Assembly: GCF_003864255.1 (NCBI RefSeq)
Contig: NZ_QWEZ01000002.1
Location: forward strand, 186,001-250,000
Direction of reading: 5' to 3'
Length of the DNA stretch: 64,000 nucleotides
DNA from: Aestuariirhabdus litorea
GTDB taxonomy: Bacteria > Pseudomonadota > Gammaproteobacteria > Pseudomonadales > Aestuariirhabdaceae
Shown piece by piece: positions 25,496-34,375 of this stretch. Both the position numbers and the translations under genes were made by a program. Below the pieces are notes generated by a model. That model had not been told where the DNA came from. It ran no database searches and saw only the letters and a list, made by a program, of their open reading frames with translations. Numbering within the stretch: the first letter of the stretch is position 1; every line of letters begins with the position of its first letter.

Positions 25496-27931
25496 TCAGG
25501 AAGCCTTTGAGGCGGGATGGGCCAGGGGGCCTTCATGCGCCAGCCCCACCTCCTCGCTTTCACCTGCACCCTCAGGCTGCGTTTCGCTGCCTTTCGCCCT
25601 GGGTTTGACCAGGAAGTAGGCCAGTGCCGGCAGCACCAGCAGCGCGCCCACCATGTTCCACACAAACATAAAGGTCAGCAGCAGCCCCATATCGGCCTGG
25701 AACTTGATTGGCGAGAAGGTCCAGGTCGCTACACCAACACCCAGCGTCACACCGGTAAAGGCCACGGCCCGGCCAGTGGTTTTGAGGGTTTCTATATAGG
25801 CACGATGGACGTCATAACCCTTATCCAGCCACTCCTTCATCTTGCTGTAGATGTAGATGCCGTAGTCGATACCAATGCCCACACCCACCGCGATCACCGG
25901 CAGTGTGGCCACCTTGATACCGATGCCCATTTTGGTCATCAGGGCCTCACACAGCACCGAGGTGATGTAGAGCGGCACGACGATGCAGATGGCGGCGCGG
26001 ACACTGCGGAAGGTGATGATGCAGACCATGATTACCGTGATGTAGACCACCCAGGTGGTCAGCAGGTGCGCGTTCTCAACCTCATGATTGGTGGCCGCTT
26101 CAATGCCAGCGTTACCGGCCGCCAGCAGGAAGTTAACCCCATCCAGATCCACCGTTTCATTGAACGCTTCTACCACCGCAACCACGCGATCCAGGGTCTC
26201 CGCCTTATGGTCGGTCAGGTACACCTTGATGGGGCTGAAGTTACAATCAATGGTGGTCCACTCCGGCTTCGCCCGGGTAGCGGTATAGCCGAGGAACTGG
26301 TCGCTTCGTGAAAGCGTTTTCGCCTTCAGCGAGCCTTCGCTCATACCGGCATTGAAGTTTTTGGTGAAATCCGCGATCGATTGCGTCGACTGAACCCCGG
26401 GGGTGTTGCGCAGCTGCCACTGCAAACGGTCGATCTCGACCAGGGTGCGATAATCGGTACACTTGTCCTTGGGACTCTCCACCATCACCACAAACAGGTC
26501 ACTACTGGTTGAGTAGTGATCGATGATGTAGGCGTTGTCGATGTTGTAGCGCGAGTCGGGCCTTAGCTCGGGTGCACCGGGATCCAGATCACCGATCTTG
26601 AGGTCCATCCTGACGTAAGAGGCACCGGCGAACAGTACCGCAGTCCCCGCGAGGACAGCGATGGCGTAGGGACGCTTGGTCACTTGCGCAATCTTGGTCC
26701 ACAGGACGCTGCTCTCTTCCTCTTCGATCTTTTCCAGCTTATTCACCGCTCGGCGGCTGACACCGGTGTAACTCATCAATACCGGCAGCAAGCAGAGGTC
26801 ACACAGGGCCACAACCGCCACGCCGATGGTGGCGCCCACCGCGATATCCTGAATCACGCCGATCGCAATGATGAACAGCAGGGCAAAGCCGACGCCATCG
26901 GTAAACAGTGCCGATAGACCAGGCAGGTAGACCGCACGGTAGGCGCGTCGTACGGCGGTCAGTTTGTCCTGGCCGGCCATCAGCTCATGGACCACCGCAT
27001 TGAACATCTGGATGCCGTGGCTGACGCCCAGCGCAAACATGAGGAACGGCACCAGCATCGAGTAGGGGTTAAGCCCAAACCCGAGGGCATGGAGTATGCC
27101 CATCTGCAGCACCACCGCGATGATGGAGGAGACCGCCCGTGAGAGGGTACTGCGCCAGCAGCGTGAGTTGACCCACAGCAGCGCCAGCAAAATGACAAAG
27201 GCGATCAGGAAGAAAAAGCCGACCAGGATCGCGCCGTCGATCAGGTCACCCACCAGTTTGGCAAAGCCAATGATGCGTATCTTGATCTTTTCATTCTGGA
27301 ACCGGTCCCGGATCTGCTCTTCGAGCGCCCCGCTAAACTCATGATAGTCGAGAGGCTTTTTTGCTTCGGTATCGTACTCGACCAAGGGGACGATGAGGGT
27401 GGTCGACTTGAAGTCATTGGCAACCATCGACCCCACCAAACCGGCCGTTTGTATGTTCTTCTTCAATTGCTGCAAAGAGGCTTCGGAACCATCAAAGCCA
27501 TTCGGCATGACGGTATCACCCGTAAAGCCCTCTTCGGTTACCTCGGTATAGCGAACCGCCGAGGCCCACAACGAGATCATATTCTGGCGATCGACTCCGC
27601 GCAGGAAGAAGGTGGCATCGTGCACTTCACGCAGGGTCTCGATGTACTCTTTGGTGAAGATATCTCCTTCGGTGGTTTCAACAACAATGCGAACCGTGTT
27701 ACTCAGCCCTTTGAGCTTATCGCTGTGTTTTTGGTTGGCCTGAATGTACTCGTGATAAATGGGGATCATGCGTTCGAAGCTGGCCACCGGGCGCATCTGC
27801 ATGACGTGGTAACCAAAATAGAGGGTTAGCAGCGCAAAGATGATCAGTACCAGAGGCCGGTTGCCGAATACAAGGCGTTCGATTAGCGGCGCGTTATCCG
27901 TAGACGAGGCCAGGGTGTTGTTGTGCTTCAT
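25496..27931 (-). CDS. MMPL/RND-superfamily transporter
   Basis: An 811-residue membrane protein with the half-size RND layout: one helix, a periplasmic loop (about 55-225), a five-helix sterol-sensing-like bundle, a second loop and a second bundle. GVSHGIQMFNAVVHE and GVGIGIDYGIYIYSKM are the MMPL-type TM4 and TM10 motifs. It has no AcrB-type adaptor beside it. In many proteobacteria this type is encoded with DUF1302, DUF1329 and Ycf48-like genes, as here, and the group is thought to move hydrophobic molecules through the envelope. It starts two bases after the Ycf48-like stop. Confidence 0.87.
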   Translation of the reverse strand: MKHNNTLASSTDNAPLIERLVFGNRPLVLIIFALLTLYFGYHVMQMRPVASFERMIPIYHEYIQANQKHSDKLKGLSNTVRIVVETTEGDIFTKEYIETLREVHDATFFLRGVDRQNMISLWASAVRYTEVTEEGFTGDTVMPNGFDGSEASLQQLKKNIQTAGLVGSMVANDFKSTTLIVPLVEYDTEAKKPLDYHEFSGALEEQIRDRFQNEKIKIRIIGFAKLVGDLIDGAILVGFFFLIAFVILLALLWVNSRCWRSTLSRAVSSIIAVVLQMGILHALGFGLNPYSMLVPFLMFALGVSHGIQMFNAVVHELMAGQDKLTAVRRAYRAVYLPGLSALFTDGVGFALLFIIAIGVIQDIAVGATIGVAVVALCDLCLLPVLMSYTGVSRRAVNKLEKIEEEESSVLWTKIAQVTKRPYAIAVLAGTAVLFAGASYVRMDLKIGDLDPGAPELRPDSRYNIDNAYIIDHYSTSSDLFVVMVESPKDKCTDYRTLVEIDRLQWQLRNTPGVQSTQSIADFTKNFNAGMSEGSLKAKTLSRSDQFLGYTATRAKPEWTTIDCNFSPIKVYLTDHKAETLDRVVAVVEAFNETVDLDGVNFLLAAGNAGIEAATNHEVENAHLLTTWVVYITVIMVCIITFRSVRAAICIVVPLYITSVLCEALMTKMGIGIKVATLPVIAVGVGIGIDYGIYIYSKMKEWLDKGYDVHRAYIETLKTTGRAVAFTGVTLGVGVATWTFSPIKFQADMGLLLTFMFVWNMVGALLVLPALAYFLVKPRAKGSETQPEGAGESEEVGLAHEGPLAHPASKAS

Positions 27932-27933
27932 GA

Positions 27934-29118
27934 TCAGTTGACCTCGACAGAAAAGCTCTGGGCGCTGTGAGCCGTAACGCCATTAGTACCGACGGTAATC
28001 ATTGGGCCCTGCTGGAGAATCAGGAACGATGAAATCGCCCCGGTGCTGGACCAGGGAAGCCGTTTAAAGGCGGTACTGTCCGGGTTTGAAATCAGCAGTT
28101 GCGGGGCATATTGCGACATCAAAAAGCGGCCATCCTCCAACAGGACGGCCTTGGAGAGGTTGAGGTTGGTACCGGTCTCTACCGGGGCCCAGGTCTCGCC
28201 ATTATCTTCAGAGAGGAAGGCGTTACCGCGCAGCCCCAGCAGCAGCACGCGCTCCTTATCCACCACCACATCGAAGAAGGAGCCCTCATAAGGGGAGTCC
28301 AGCAGTTCCCAGGTCTCCCCCCCGTCGGTGGAGCGCTGTATATGCCCGCCTTCACCAGCGATAAAGAGCGCATTCTCGTCACCGGCCATGGCGTTGTAGT
28401 GACGCGCGTCGGGGTTCTTTAATGAGGGGGCCGGGCTATACCAGCTTTTGCCGCCATCCCTGGTACGCAGGATCAGCCCAAAGGTGCCCACGGCAAACCC
28501 CTCCGAGGGGTTTTTAAACCAAAGGTCCACGAAGGGACGAACCGGCCCCTCTTCGACAAAAGAGGCCGAGTCATCGAGCATAAACTCGAGGCTTTCCAGC
28601 TCCATTTCGAGGGGCTCGCGTTCGGACTCAGCGGCCAGCTCCAGCGCCTCGATCCTGGCCTCTGCGGCCGTCGTGAAAGCATCCACCATCAGCTGGTGTG
28701 CCTGGTTGCCGTCCAGCTGTTTGCTCCAGGTCAGGCCGCCATCCTGGCTCATCAGGATGACACCCTGATGGCCAACGGCCCAGCCCAGAGGGCCGGCATC
28801 CGGGAAGGTGACGGCGGTGAGCATCACCCGTACCGGTACCTCGGCCTGCGTCCAGCTTTGTCCCAGGTCGTCGGAGTACAGGATATGCCCCCGCTCGCCA
28901 ACGGCGACGATCCGCGAGCCGGTTAACGCCACATCCAACAGCAGCGATTGGGCGGCGACGGGGACCTGGATAGCCGGTGCGTGCAGCGGATCCTCAAACG
29001 CCTGCGCCTGCACACTGAGCAAGAGGGCAAACACGGCGACCTGGGCTGGCCGGTGCAACCGTCGTAGCTGGCGAGCACACGCACTTTTCACTGAACCTGG
29101 TGACTCATGAAACAACAT
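27934..29118 (-). CDS. Ycf48-like beta-propeller, exported
   Basis: A 394-residue protein with an N-terminal signal region (PAQVAVFALLLSVQAQAFEDP) and repeated BNR/Ycf48 blades with the Asp-box-like motifs YSDDLGQSWTQ, MSQDGGLTWSK, TRDGGKSWYS, STDGGETWEL and SEDNGETWAP. A seven-bladed propeller is expected. Between blades two and three lies a charged helical insert (about 130-175, ALELAAESEREPLEMELESL). Related to photosystem II factor Ycf48 by fold, but here it belongs to the DUF1302/DUF1329/MMPL set and is probably a periplasmic scaffold. AGAGG lies before the ATG; tightly coupled to the transporter gene downstream. Confidence 0.85.
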   Translation of the reverse strand: MLFHESPGSVKSACARQLRRLHRPAQVAVFALLLSVQAQAFEDPLHAPAIQVPVAAQSLLLDVALTGSRIVAVGERGHILYSDDLGQSWTQAEVPVRVMLTAVTFPDAGPLGWAVGHQGVILMSQDGGLTWSKQLDGNQAHQLMVDAFTTAAEARIEALELAAESEREPLEMELESLEFMLDDSASFVEEGPVRPFVDLWFKNPSEGFAVGTFGLILRTRDGGKSWYSPAPSLKNPDARHYNAMAGDENALFIAGEGGHIQRSTDGGETWELLDSPYEGSFFDVVVDKERVLLLGLRGNAFLSEDNGETWAPVETGTNLNLSKAVLLEDGRFLMSQYAPQLLISNPDSTAFKRLPWSSTGAISSFLILQQGPMITVGTNGVTAHSAQSFSVEVN

Positions 29119-29232
29119 AGAAACCTCTGACGGACGTTTTATTCTTGATTTAGCCCCAACCGGATAACGCCAACCGTTTCCGCTTGGTTTGTAGTAACGG
29201 GGGTTGGATAGATCGGCGCACTATCGATCTGT

Positions 29233-29262
29233 GGCTGTGGTGGTAGAAACCACCAGAAAGCC
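29233..29262 (-). other. intercistronic hairpin between DUF1329 and Ycf48-like genes
   Basis: TGGTGGT and ACCACCA form a seven-pair stem with an AGAA loop, extended by GGCT/AGCC after a small bulge. It lies in the 218-base gap that splits the operon into two pairs. Without a T run it looks more like an mRNA processing or stability element than a terminator. A second inverted pair, GTGAATGG/CCATTCAC, lies at 29286-29325. Confidence 0.4.
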
Positions 29263-29336
29263 AGAAGTAGATCGGCGTCGAGAAAGTGAATGGACACAGG
29301 CTCGGTCGACCCCCTGCCCATTCACCCAACTGCAGG

Positions 29337-30689
29337 TTAGCGTCTGGCCTGTTTACGGATGCCCTGAGGCGTGAAGAATTCCTTCTCTTTAGGCTCAACG
29401 CCTGCGAGCGGATGCGTATCTACGTAAGCCCACAGGAACTGGCCGGAGTCGATATCAAAGGCCATAATCGGCCGGGCGAATGAGCCCTGGATAGCGGGAT
29501 CATAGGCCTGGTAGACGTTGGCCCAGGTATAACGCCACAGCTCACCCTTGCCATCGTATTTCTCTGTCAGGGCGATGTTCCAGGTATCTTCATCGAGATA
29601 GAAGGTACGCTTGGCATAGATATGGCGCTCACCCTCTTTCAGGGTCGCTTCAACCACCCATACCCGGTGCAGTTCCCAACGCCACAAGTTTTTGGGGTCT
29701 GAGGCGATCGCCTCCTCCATCTTCATCTCGCCTTTACCGTAGGCACTCGCCAGATCATAACCACTGTAGGGGATATAGATCTCTTTTTTACCAAGTACTT
29801 TCCAGTCGTAACGGTCTGGTGATCCGTTGTACAGGAAGGCATCGTCATAGGTGAAGATGCTGCTATCGGGTGTATCGTACGCCACGGTAGGGGCACGACG
29901 GACACGACGCTGGCCAGGAATATACTGCCACGCCTCTCGAGGCGTCGCTGCTGCATCGATATAGTCGTTCACCAGGATCATTTCACCCTTACGACGAGCC
30001 GGGTAGTTGTAGGTCACGAAGAACGAAAACAGCTGCCCGTCCGAACAGTCGCTGTTCTGGTCGTAGTAGTGCCACTGCCACAGCGTGTTGGACTCACCCG
30101 CCAGGGTCGTTGCGGGGTTGTGCATATAGCTCTGGAAGGCGGTGTACTGCATGTGCAGGGATGACCCTTTCCAACGCGAGTTATGGTTGAGGATCATCTC
30201 ATTGCCGTTGTTGGTAATCGGGAAAGGAATACCGCCGCAGGCATTGTTGGCACCAGTGCCCGCGTCATTCAGTGAGGCGTTGATGGCGTTGTTGTAGGTG
30301 TTCTCCTGAACCCAATCCGGCGCCGCCGCAGTACGGTGGGTCGGGTAGACGTTCATCTTGATCTGATCGGGGTAGCGCTTGAAGGCATCAATCTGGCTGG
30401 GGGTGAGCTTGTCGATATACTGCTCATAGTTAGACGCCGTAATGGTAAACAGCGGCTTCTCGTCGGCGAATGGATTAGGCATCCAGTCTCCTGACTGGAA
30501 CCCGGCTGGCGCCTCGGTCAAACCGCCTGTCCACTCAGGGATCGTGCCGTCCGCATTACCCCCACGCTCGGCCCCAAACGGGGTCAGCACTGATTTCAAC
30601 TTCTCTGCTTCTTCTACCGTAACTGCCGCCTGGGCGGAGCTTATGCCCAGCAGCATCGCACTGCCAATCGTCATCAATTTATTACGCAT
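29337..30689 (-). CDS. DUF1329 exported protein
   Basis: A 450-residue precursor with signal peptide (LMTIGSAMLLGISSAQAA) and the DUF1329 body: LTPFGAERGGNADGTIPEWTGGL at the mature N-terminus, NPFADEKPLFTITASNYEQY, PGQRRVRRAPTVAYDTP and AKRTFYLDEDTWNIALTEKYD. The fold is LolB/LolA-like, suggesting it carries lipids or other hydrophobic molecules across the periplasm. GGGAGATCATC precedes the ATG. It lies 38 bases after the DUF1302 stop, the usual pairing. Confidence 0.92.
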   Translation of the reverse strand: MRNKLMTIGSAMLLGISSAQAAVTVEEAEKLKSVLTPFGAERGGNADGTIPEWTGGLTEAPAGFQSGDWMPNPFADEKPLFTITASNYEQYIDKLTPSQIDAFKRYPDQIKMNVYPTHRTAAAPDWVQENTYNNAINASLNDAGTGANNACGGIPFPITNNGNEMILNHNSRWKGSSLHMQYTAFQSYMHNPATTLAGESNTLWQWHYYDQNSDCSDGQLFSFFVTYNYPARRKGEMILVNDYIDAAATPREAWQYIPGQRRVRRAPTVAYDTPDSSIFTYDDAFLYNGSPDRYDWKVLGKKEIYIPYSGYDLASAYGKGEMKMEEAIASDPKNLWRWELHRVWVVEATLKEGERHIYAKRTFYLDEDTWNIALTEKYDGKGELWRYTWANVYQAYDPAIQGSFARPIMAFDIDSGQFLWAYVDTHPLAGVEPKEKEFFTPQGIRKQARR

Positions 30690-30727
30690 GATGATCTCCC
30701 ACTAATTTTTAGAGTTGTTCGCTGTTA

Positions 30728-32275
30728 TTAGAATGAATACTTCAGAGCCAGGCTGACGTAGTCGCGATCGTCCTTTGAGTTCTGCCGGGAACCACCAAAG
30801 AAGTTCACGTAACCAAGCTGCATCTGGTACTTCAGCTTGTAGATCACATCCAGGGTGACACCCACCTTGTCAGAGCCTTCAGTGAACGATCCACCCATCG
30901 CAGAGTTACCATTAACGCCCTGCGACAAACTGATGGGCAGATTGATGTCCGTGTTCGGGAAGGCTTCCAGCCAGGTCGGCTTCAGGGTCAGGGCATAGCC
31001 GTAGGCAAACTTGTCTTTGGCCAGCTCATCGCGGTCCATATCCAGCACATCATCGGCCGCGACCTCTGCGGTCAGGCTGAGGTTATCCATCAGCGCGTTG
31101 GCACCGAAAATATGGATCCCGGAGAGCGAGTAGTGCATCAGCTTGGCGCGCTCCCAGGTAAATCCGAGAGGGTTGCCTGCTTTAACGGTAACCGGGGCAT
31201 TTTCGCGGTAGCTGACCTCACCGGAGATATTGGTGCTGCCGATGACCGTACCGAAGCTGGCCGCCCACAAACGCACATCTTCTACGTAATCGAGATAGTA
31301 TTCGAAGTTTGCCAAGTCCAAAGTCAACTGCGGCAACTGGTCATGGTAGGTGATGTAGTAGAGGCCAAACTCGGTACCGTTGAGCTCTTCGGCCAGGTAA
31401 CGCAGAGCGACACCCCACTGACCACTATCTCTCGCCTCGTTGTCTGCACCACGAGGTATCGGCCCAAACGGGCTTAGCAGACTTTCTCCTCCCTCATCGA
31501 TCATATCAGCGGTTGAGAAGTAGCTACCGGCCGCATCCAGGGTGTGTTCTTGCCACTCCCACTGGTAGTAGGCTTCCATCGAGAGGTTATCGGTCAGCGA
31601 GGTCTGGATAGCGATCTGCTCAACCGGCAAAAACAGCTCTTTAAGCTCTGCACCGGGCTGGTTGAAACCGGTGGCGTCCACCGGGCCCTGGGAGGTGGCC
31701 ACACCGCCGAGCAGGAACAGGGTTTCACCCCAGTTCAGCGCCTGGCTGCCGATCCGCAGGGTGGTGTCGTGACCACCCAGATCTGCCCCCGCGTAGAGGA
31801 AGTAATCCAGCATCTCGGCATCGCGGCCATGCTGGCGGCGGGTGTCCTCGGTGAACTCGTTGTAGGGCTTGGACACATTGTTACTGGTGGCTGGGGAGTC
31901 GTGGTCGTTGGAGCGGTTATAGACCCGGTCGTACCAGGCGCGGCCGCGGACAAAGGCCCCCAAATCGTAGAAGGGACCGACTTCCCCAAAGTTCAGGTCC
32001 GCCTCCGTAATCACGTCAAAGCGGTTCTTGATCAGGCTGTTCTTATCAAAGTTGCGGTTGCCGTCATCGCCGTTGGCGTTTTTGCCGCGAAGTAGATAGT
32101 CGTCCTGCTTGGCCACACGTTGGGCAACGGTGTAACGAAGGTTGGTATCCCAGTCCAGAGTGGTTTGCTCCCCCAACTGAAAGTTCAGAGCGTACACACT
32201 GGAAGACGCCGCCAGATAGACAGGGATAGCCATCGCTGCCTGAATTGCGGCCTTTATTGTTGTTTTTTTCTGCAT
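30728..32275 (-). CDS. DUF1302 outer-membrane protein
   Basis: A 515-residue outer-membrane beta-barrel candidate with signal peptide (AIQAAMAIPVYLAASSSVYA). Family motifs: LNFQLGEQTTLDWDTNLRYTVAQR at the mature start, YDLGAFVRGRAWYD, LRIGSQALNWGETLFLLGG, and the C-terminal strand VSLALKYSF, whose terminal Phe is the usual signal for barrel insertion. First gene of the minus-strand envelope operon. Two palindromes sit in the upstream region. Proposed to act as the outer-membrane port of the DUF1302/DUF1329 system; the substrate is unknown. Confidence 0.92.
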   Translation of the reverse strand: MQKKTTIKAAIQAAMAIPVYLAASSSVYALNFQLGEQTTLDWDTNLRYTVAQRVAKQDDYLLRGKNANGDDGNRNFDKNSLIKNRFDVITEADLNFGEVGPFYDLGAFVRGRAWYDRVYNRSNDHDSPATSNNVSKPYNEFTEDTRRQHGRDAEMLDYFLYAGADLGGHDTTLRIGSQALNWGETLFLLGGVATSQGPVDATGFNQPGAELKELFLPVEQIAIQTSLTDNLSMEAYYQWEWQEHTLDAAGSYFSTADMIDEGGESLLSPFGPIPRGADNEARDSGQWGVALRYLAEELNGTEFGLYYITYHDQLPQLTLDLANFEYYLDYVEDVRLWAASFGTVIGSTNISGEVSYRENAPVTVKAGNPLGFTWERAKLMHYSLSGIHIFGANALMDNLSLTAEVAADDVLDMDRDELAKDKFAYGYALTLKPTWLEAFPNTDINLPISLSQGVNGNSAMGGSFTEGSDKVGVTLDVIYKLKYQMQLGYVNFFGGSRQNSKDDRDYVSLALKYSF

Positions 32276-32288
32276 TGTTGTTTCCTTC

Positions 32289-32302
32289 TATGGATATCCA
32301 TA
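32289..32302. promoter_or_regulatory. perfect 14-base palindrome upstream of the DUF1302 gene
   Basis: TATGGATATCCATA is its own reverse complement and ends 13 bases before the DUF1302 start, just ahead of its GAAGGA ribosome binding site. Candidate operator or 5'-leader hairpin. Confidence 0.35.
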
Positions 32303-32572
32303 ATTGGAATTTGTCTTGTTATTTTTCTTTCCGCAGACCCGACCATACAGAAGAGAGCCGCAGACAGAGGGTTTATCACCAGACGATTGCCAAGGGCATT
32401 CCGGTTACGGGCTGGACCAGGTCTCCACAGACCATCCCCTTGCCTCGGCCAAACCTACCGCCGGCGCCTACGGGGGTCTGTCAACGAGATTACATTTGCT
32501 GTTCCGCCGCCATACCCCAGCAGGCGCCGAGATGCGTTCGCTCCACACCCCTGGCGGTTAGTTGCTGCCACA

Positions 32573-32595
32573 AAACCCTTGTAACACAAGGGTTT
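32573..32595. promoter_or_regulatory. perfect inverted repeat, candidate operator
   Basis: AAACCCTTGT and ACAAGGGTTT are exact complements around AAC, giving a 23-base site in the middle of the divergent region. It could be a dimer-binding site, or a hairpin with a three-base loop. The same ten-base half occurs at 43065-43074, next to the start of the AraC-type regulator, where it also serves as that gene's ribosome binding site. Confidence 0.45.
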
Positions 32596-32755
32596 ATCGA
32601 CAGAAGCACAAAGCAGCGCCCTCTATTTTTCGCCCCGTGCAAGCCCTCAATACGCCCAAAGCACTGTCTCTTCATAACAAGCAAAAGCCCTGTAAGAGGG
32701 TCGATACTAAGGCGCTGACTACCCAGTTCCGCTTCATCGAAATCTACAGAGAAGA

Positions 32756-34072
32756 ATGAACACGACTATGAAAACAACAATGCGATTTAAGTTGGTCAAC
32801 ACCCTGTCCCTGTTCTTTATTACGGCGGCCCCTTTGGCCACCGCCGCGGTGGATGTTACGAAGACACGTGACGGTTATACCCTGGAGCAGAGCCAAACCT
32901 ATTCCAGTGCAACGGGTTACAAGGAGCTACTGGGAGGCGACAGTGTCACCTCCTGGTGGGCTGAGAATATCTCTCGCACTATGCTGACCGCGGTTCTTCC
33001 TAACCGCCTTCCTGCCAGCACCTTTGAAACCGACCTCGACGAGTGGCCCCTGAAGCTGGAGGCAGTCACTGCCGATACCCACCTCGGCGAGATAACCCTG
33101 TCCGAAGCGATTAACGATCCACGCGCTGCGGTCAAAGCGATGATCATTCTGCACAAGGGTAAAGTGGTATTTGAAACCTATCCCGGTTTGCATCCGGCCA
33201 ATAGCCACTTGTGGGCCTCCGTGGCCAAGCCCACCGCCGCACTGCTTATCGAGCAGCTGATCGATGAGGGCAAACTGAACGATAGCGATCGGGTCGATAC
33301 CTACCTGCCCGATTTCGCGGGGACGGCACTGGGCGAGACCACGGTGCAGCAACTGCTGGACATGGTTCCCGGTAGCGACACCCACGACAGCCCCTCGACC
33401 CGCCGGGACCCAGACTCCGTGGCCACCCGCTATTATCGCGCCGAGTTCGATGAAGCCTATAAGGACGGCAAAGTCGAAACCGTACGTGAAATACTGCAGG
33501 GGGCCGGTCGTACCGGCCCTGCCGGTGAACGGTTCGAGTACAGCTCCGGCATTACCCAGATGCTGGTTTTCATAGCCGAGGCGGTCACCAACCAAAGCTG
33601 GTCCGATGCGTTTGACGAGCGGGTTTGGTCCCACGTTCGTGCCGATGGCGCCCTGCAAGTGCACCTTGCACCCGACGGCATGGCAATGGCTCACGGTATT
33701 GTCTCCTCTCGCCTGCGCGACCTGGCTCGCTACGGCTTGCTCTACACGCCCTACTGGTCTCAGGTGGCCGACAAGCAGGTGGTGTCCGACGCCGCGATGG
33801 CGCGCATTGTCAACGCAGAGCACAACCGTGAGGCCTACGCGAAGGGGGACGGGCAGCGTTTTACCCCTCTGCTCGGTGAAGCACCGGTTGCCAACTCTCG
33901 TCAGTGGGATGCTATTTATGCCGATGGCGGTATGTTTAAAGGCGGCCTATTCGGCCAGGGGCTTTACGTATCACCCGAAGAGGGGATCGTGATTGCCTAC
34001 TACTCCACCGCTCCCGCATCCCCCCTGCACCGGTTCGTAAGGCCGCTATCGAAAGCACTTACCCAGGAGTGA
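32756..34072 (+). CDS. exported class C beta-lactamase-fold serine hydrolase
   Basis: A 438-residue precursor with signal peptide (LVNTLSLFFITAAPLATAA). The nucleophile motif SxxK is SVAK (Ser155-Lys158) in HLWASVAKPTAALLIEQLIDEGKL, and the YxN element is YSS (262-264). The spacing and DMVPGSDTHD block recall the 6-aminohexanoate-dimer hydrolase (NylB)/EstB branch, which cleaves amides or esters, rather than true beta-lactamases. Faces the DUF1302 operon across a shared control region, so its product or substrate may use that port. Several ATGs (32756, 32768, 32777) are possible starts. Confidence 0.83.
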   Translation: MNTTMKTTMRFKLVNTLSLFFITAAPLATAAVDVTKTRDGYTLEQSQTYSSATGYKELLGGDSVTSWWAENISRTMLTAVLPNRLPASTFETDLDEWPLKLEAVTADTHLGEITLSEAINDPRAAVKAMIILHKGKVVFETYPGLHPANSHLWASVAKPTAALLIEQLIDEGKLNDSDRVDTYLPDFAGTALGETTVQQLLDMVPGSDTHDSPSTRRDPDSVATRYYRAEFDEAYKDGKVETVREILQGAGRTGPAGERFEYSSGITQMLVFIAEAVTNQSWSDAFDERVWSHVRADGALQVHLAPDGMAMAHGIVSSRLRDLARYGLLYTPYWSQVADKQVVSDAAMARIVNAEHNREAYAKGDGQRFTPLLGEAPVANSRQWDAIYADGGMFKGGLFGQGLYVSPEEGIVIAYYSTAPASPLHRFVRPLSKALTQE

Positions 34073-34375
34073 TAGAAGCCGCTGGCCCCGCGCCCGGCTC
34101 ACAACACAAAAAGACACCGGCACGCTACGAATGGGTTATTGATGAGCACAATCGTAGCGTCATCCGGTAACTGGCCACGGCCTTGTCGGGCTGTCCGCTT
34201 CTGGTTTGAGGCGCGAGGGCATCACGGAAGAGGAGCATCTGCAAAAAGGGAGGTATCGCCTGAGTCATAGGGCAGGGCAGAGCCGACATCGCGCTCAGGG
34301 CTAGCACAACAAGCCAGTAACCGGAGGCCGTTCATCGTAAACCTCCAACACGTAATCTAGAGGGCTAGCAATCCC
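34073..34375. other. 303-base gene-free stretch
   Basis: Lies between the serine hydrolase stop and the Crp/Fnr regulator start. A 60-codon minus-strand frame (34125-34307) has no ribosome binding site and no recognisable content. Probably carries the regulator's promoter; nothing else seen. Confidence 0.4.

Larger units (their letters stand above)
32276..32755. promoter_or_regulatory. divergent control region, 480 bases
   Basis: No gene is evident. It separates the minus-strand envelope operon from the plus-strand serine hydrolase gene and must hold both promoters. Two symmetrical sites stand out: a 14-base palindrome at 32289-32302 and a 23-base inverted repeat at 32573-32595. I could not assign a convincing -35/-10 pair on either strand. 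Confidence 0.5.

Noticed and set aside
34125-34307. 60-codon minus-strand frame
   Set aside because: No ribosome binding site, no signal peptide despite a hydrophobic start, and no family likeness.
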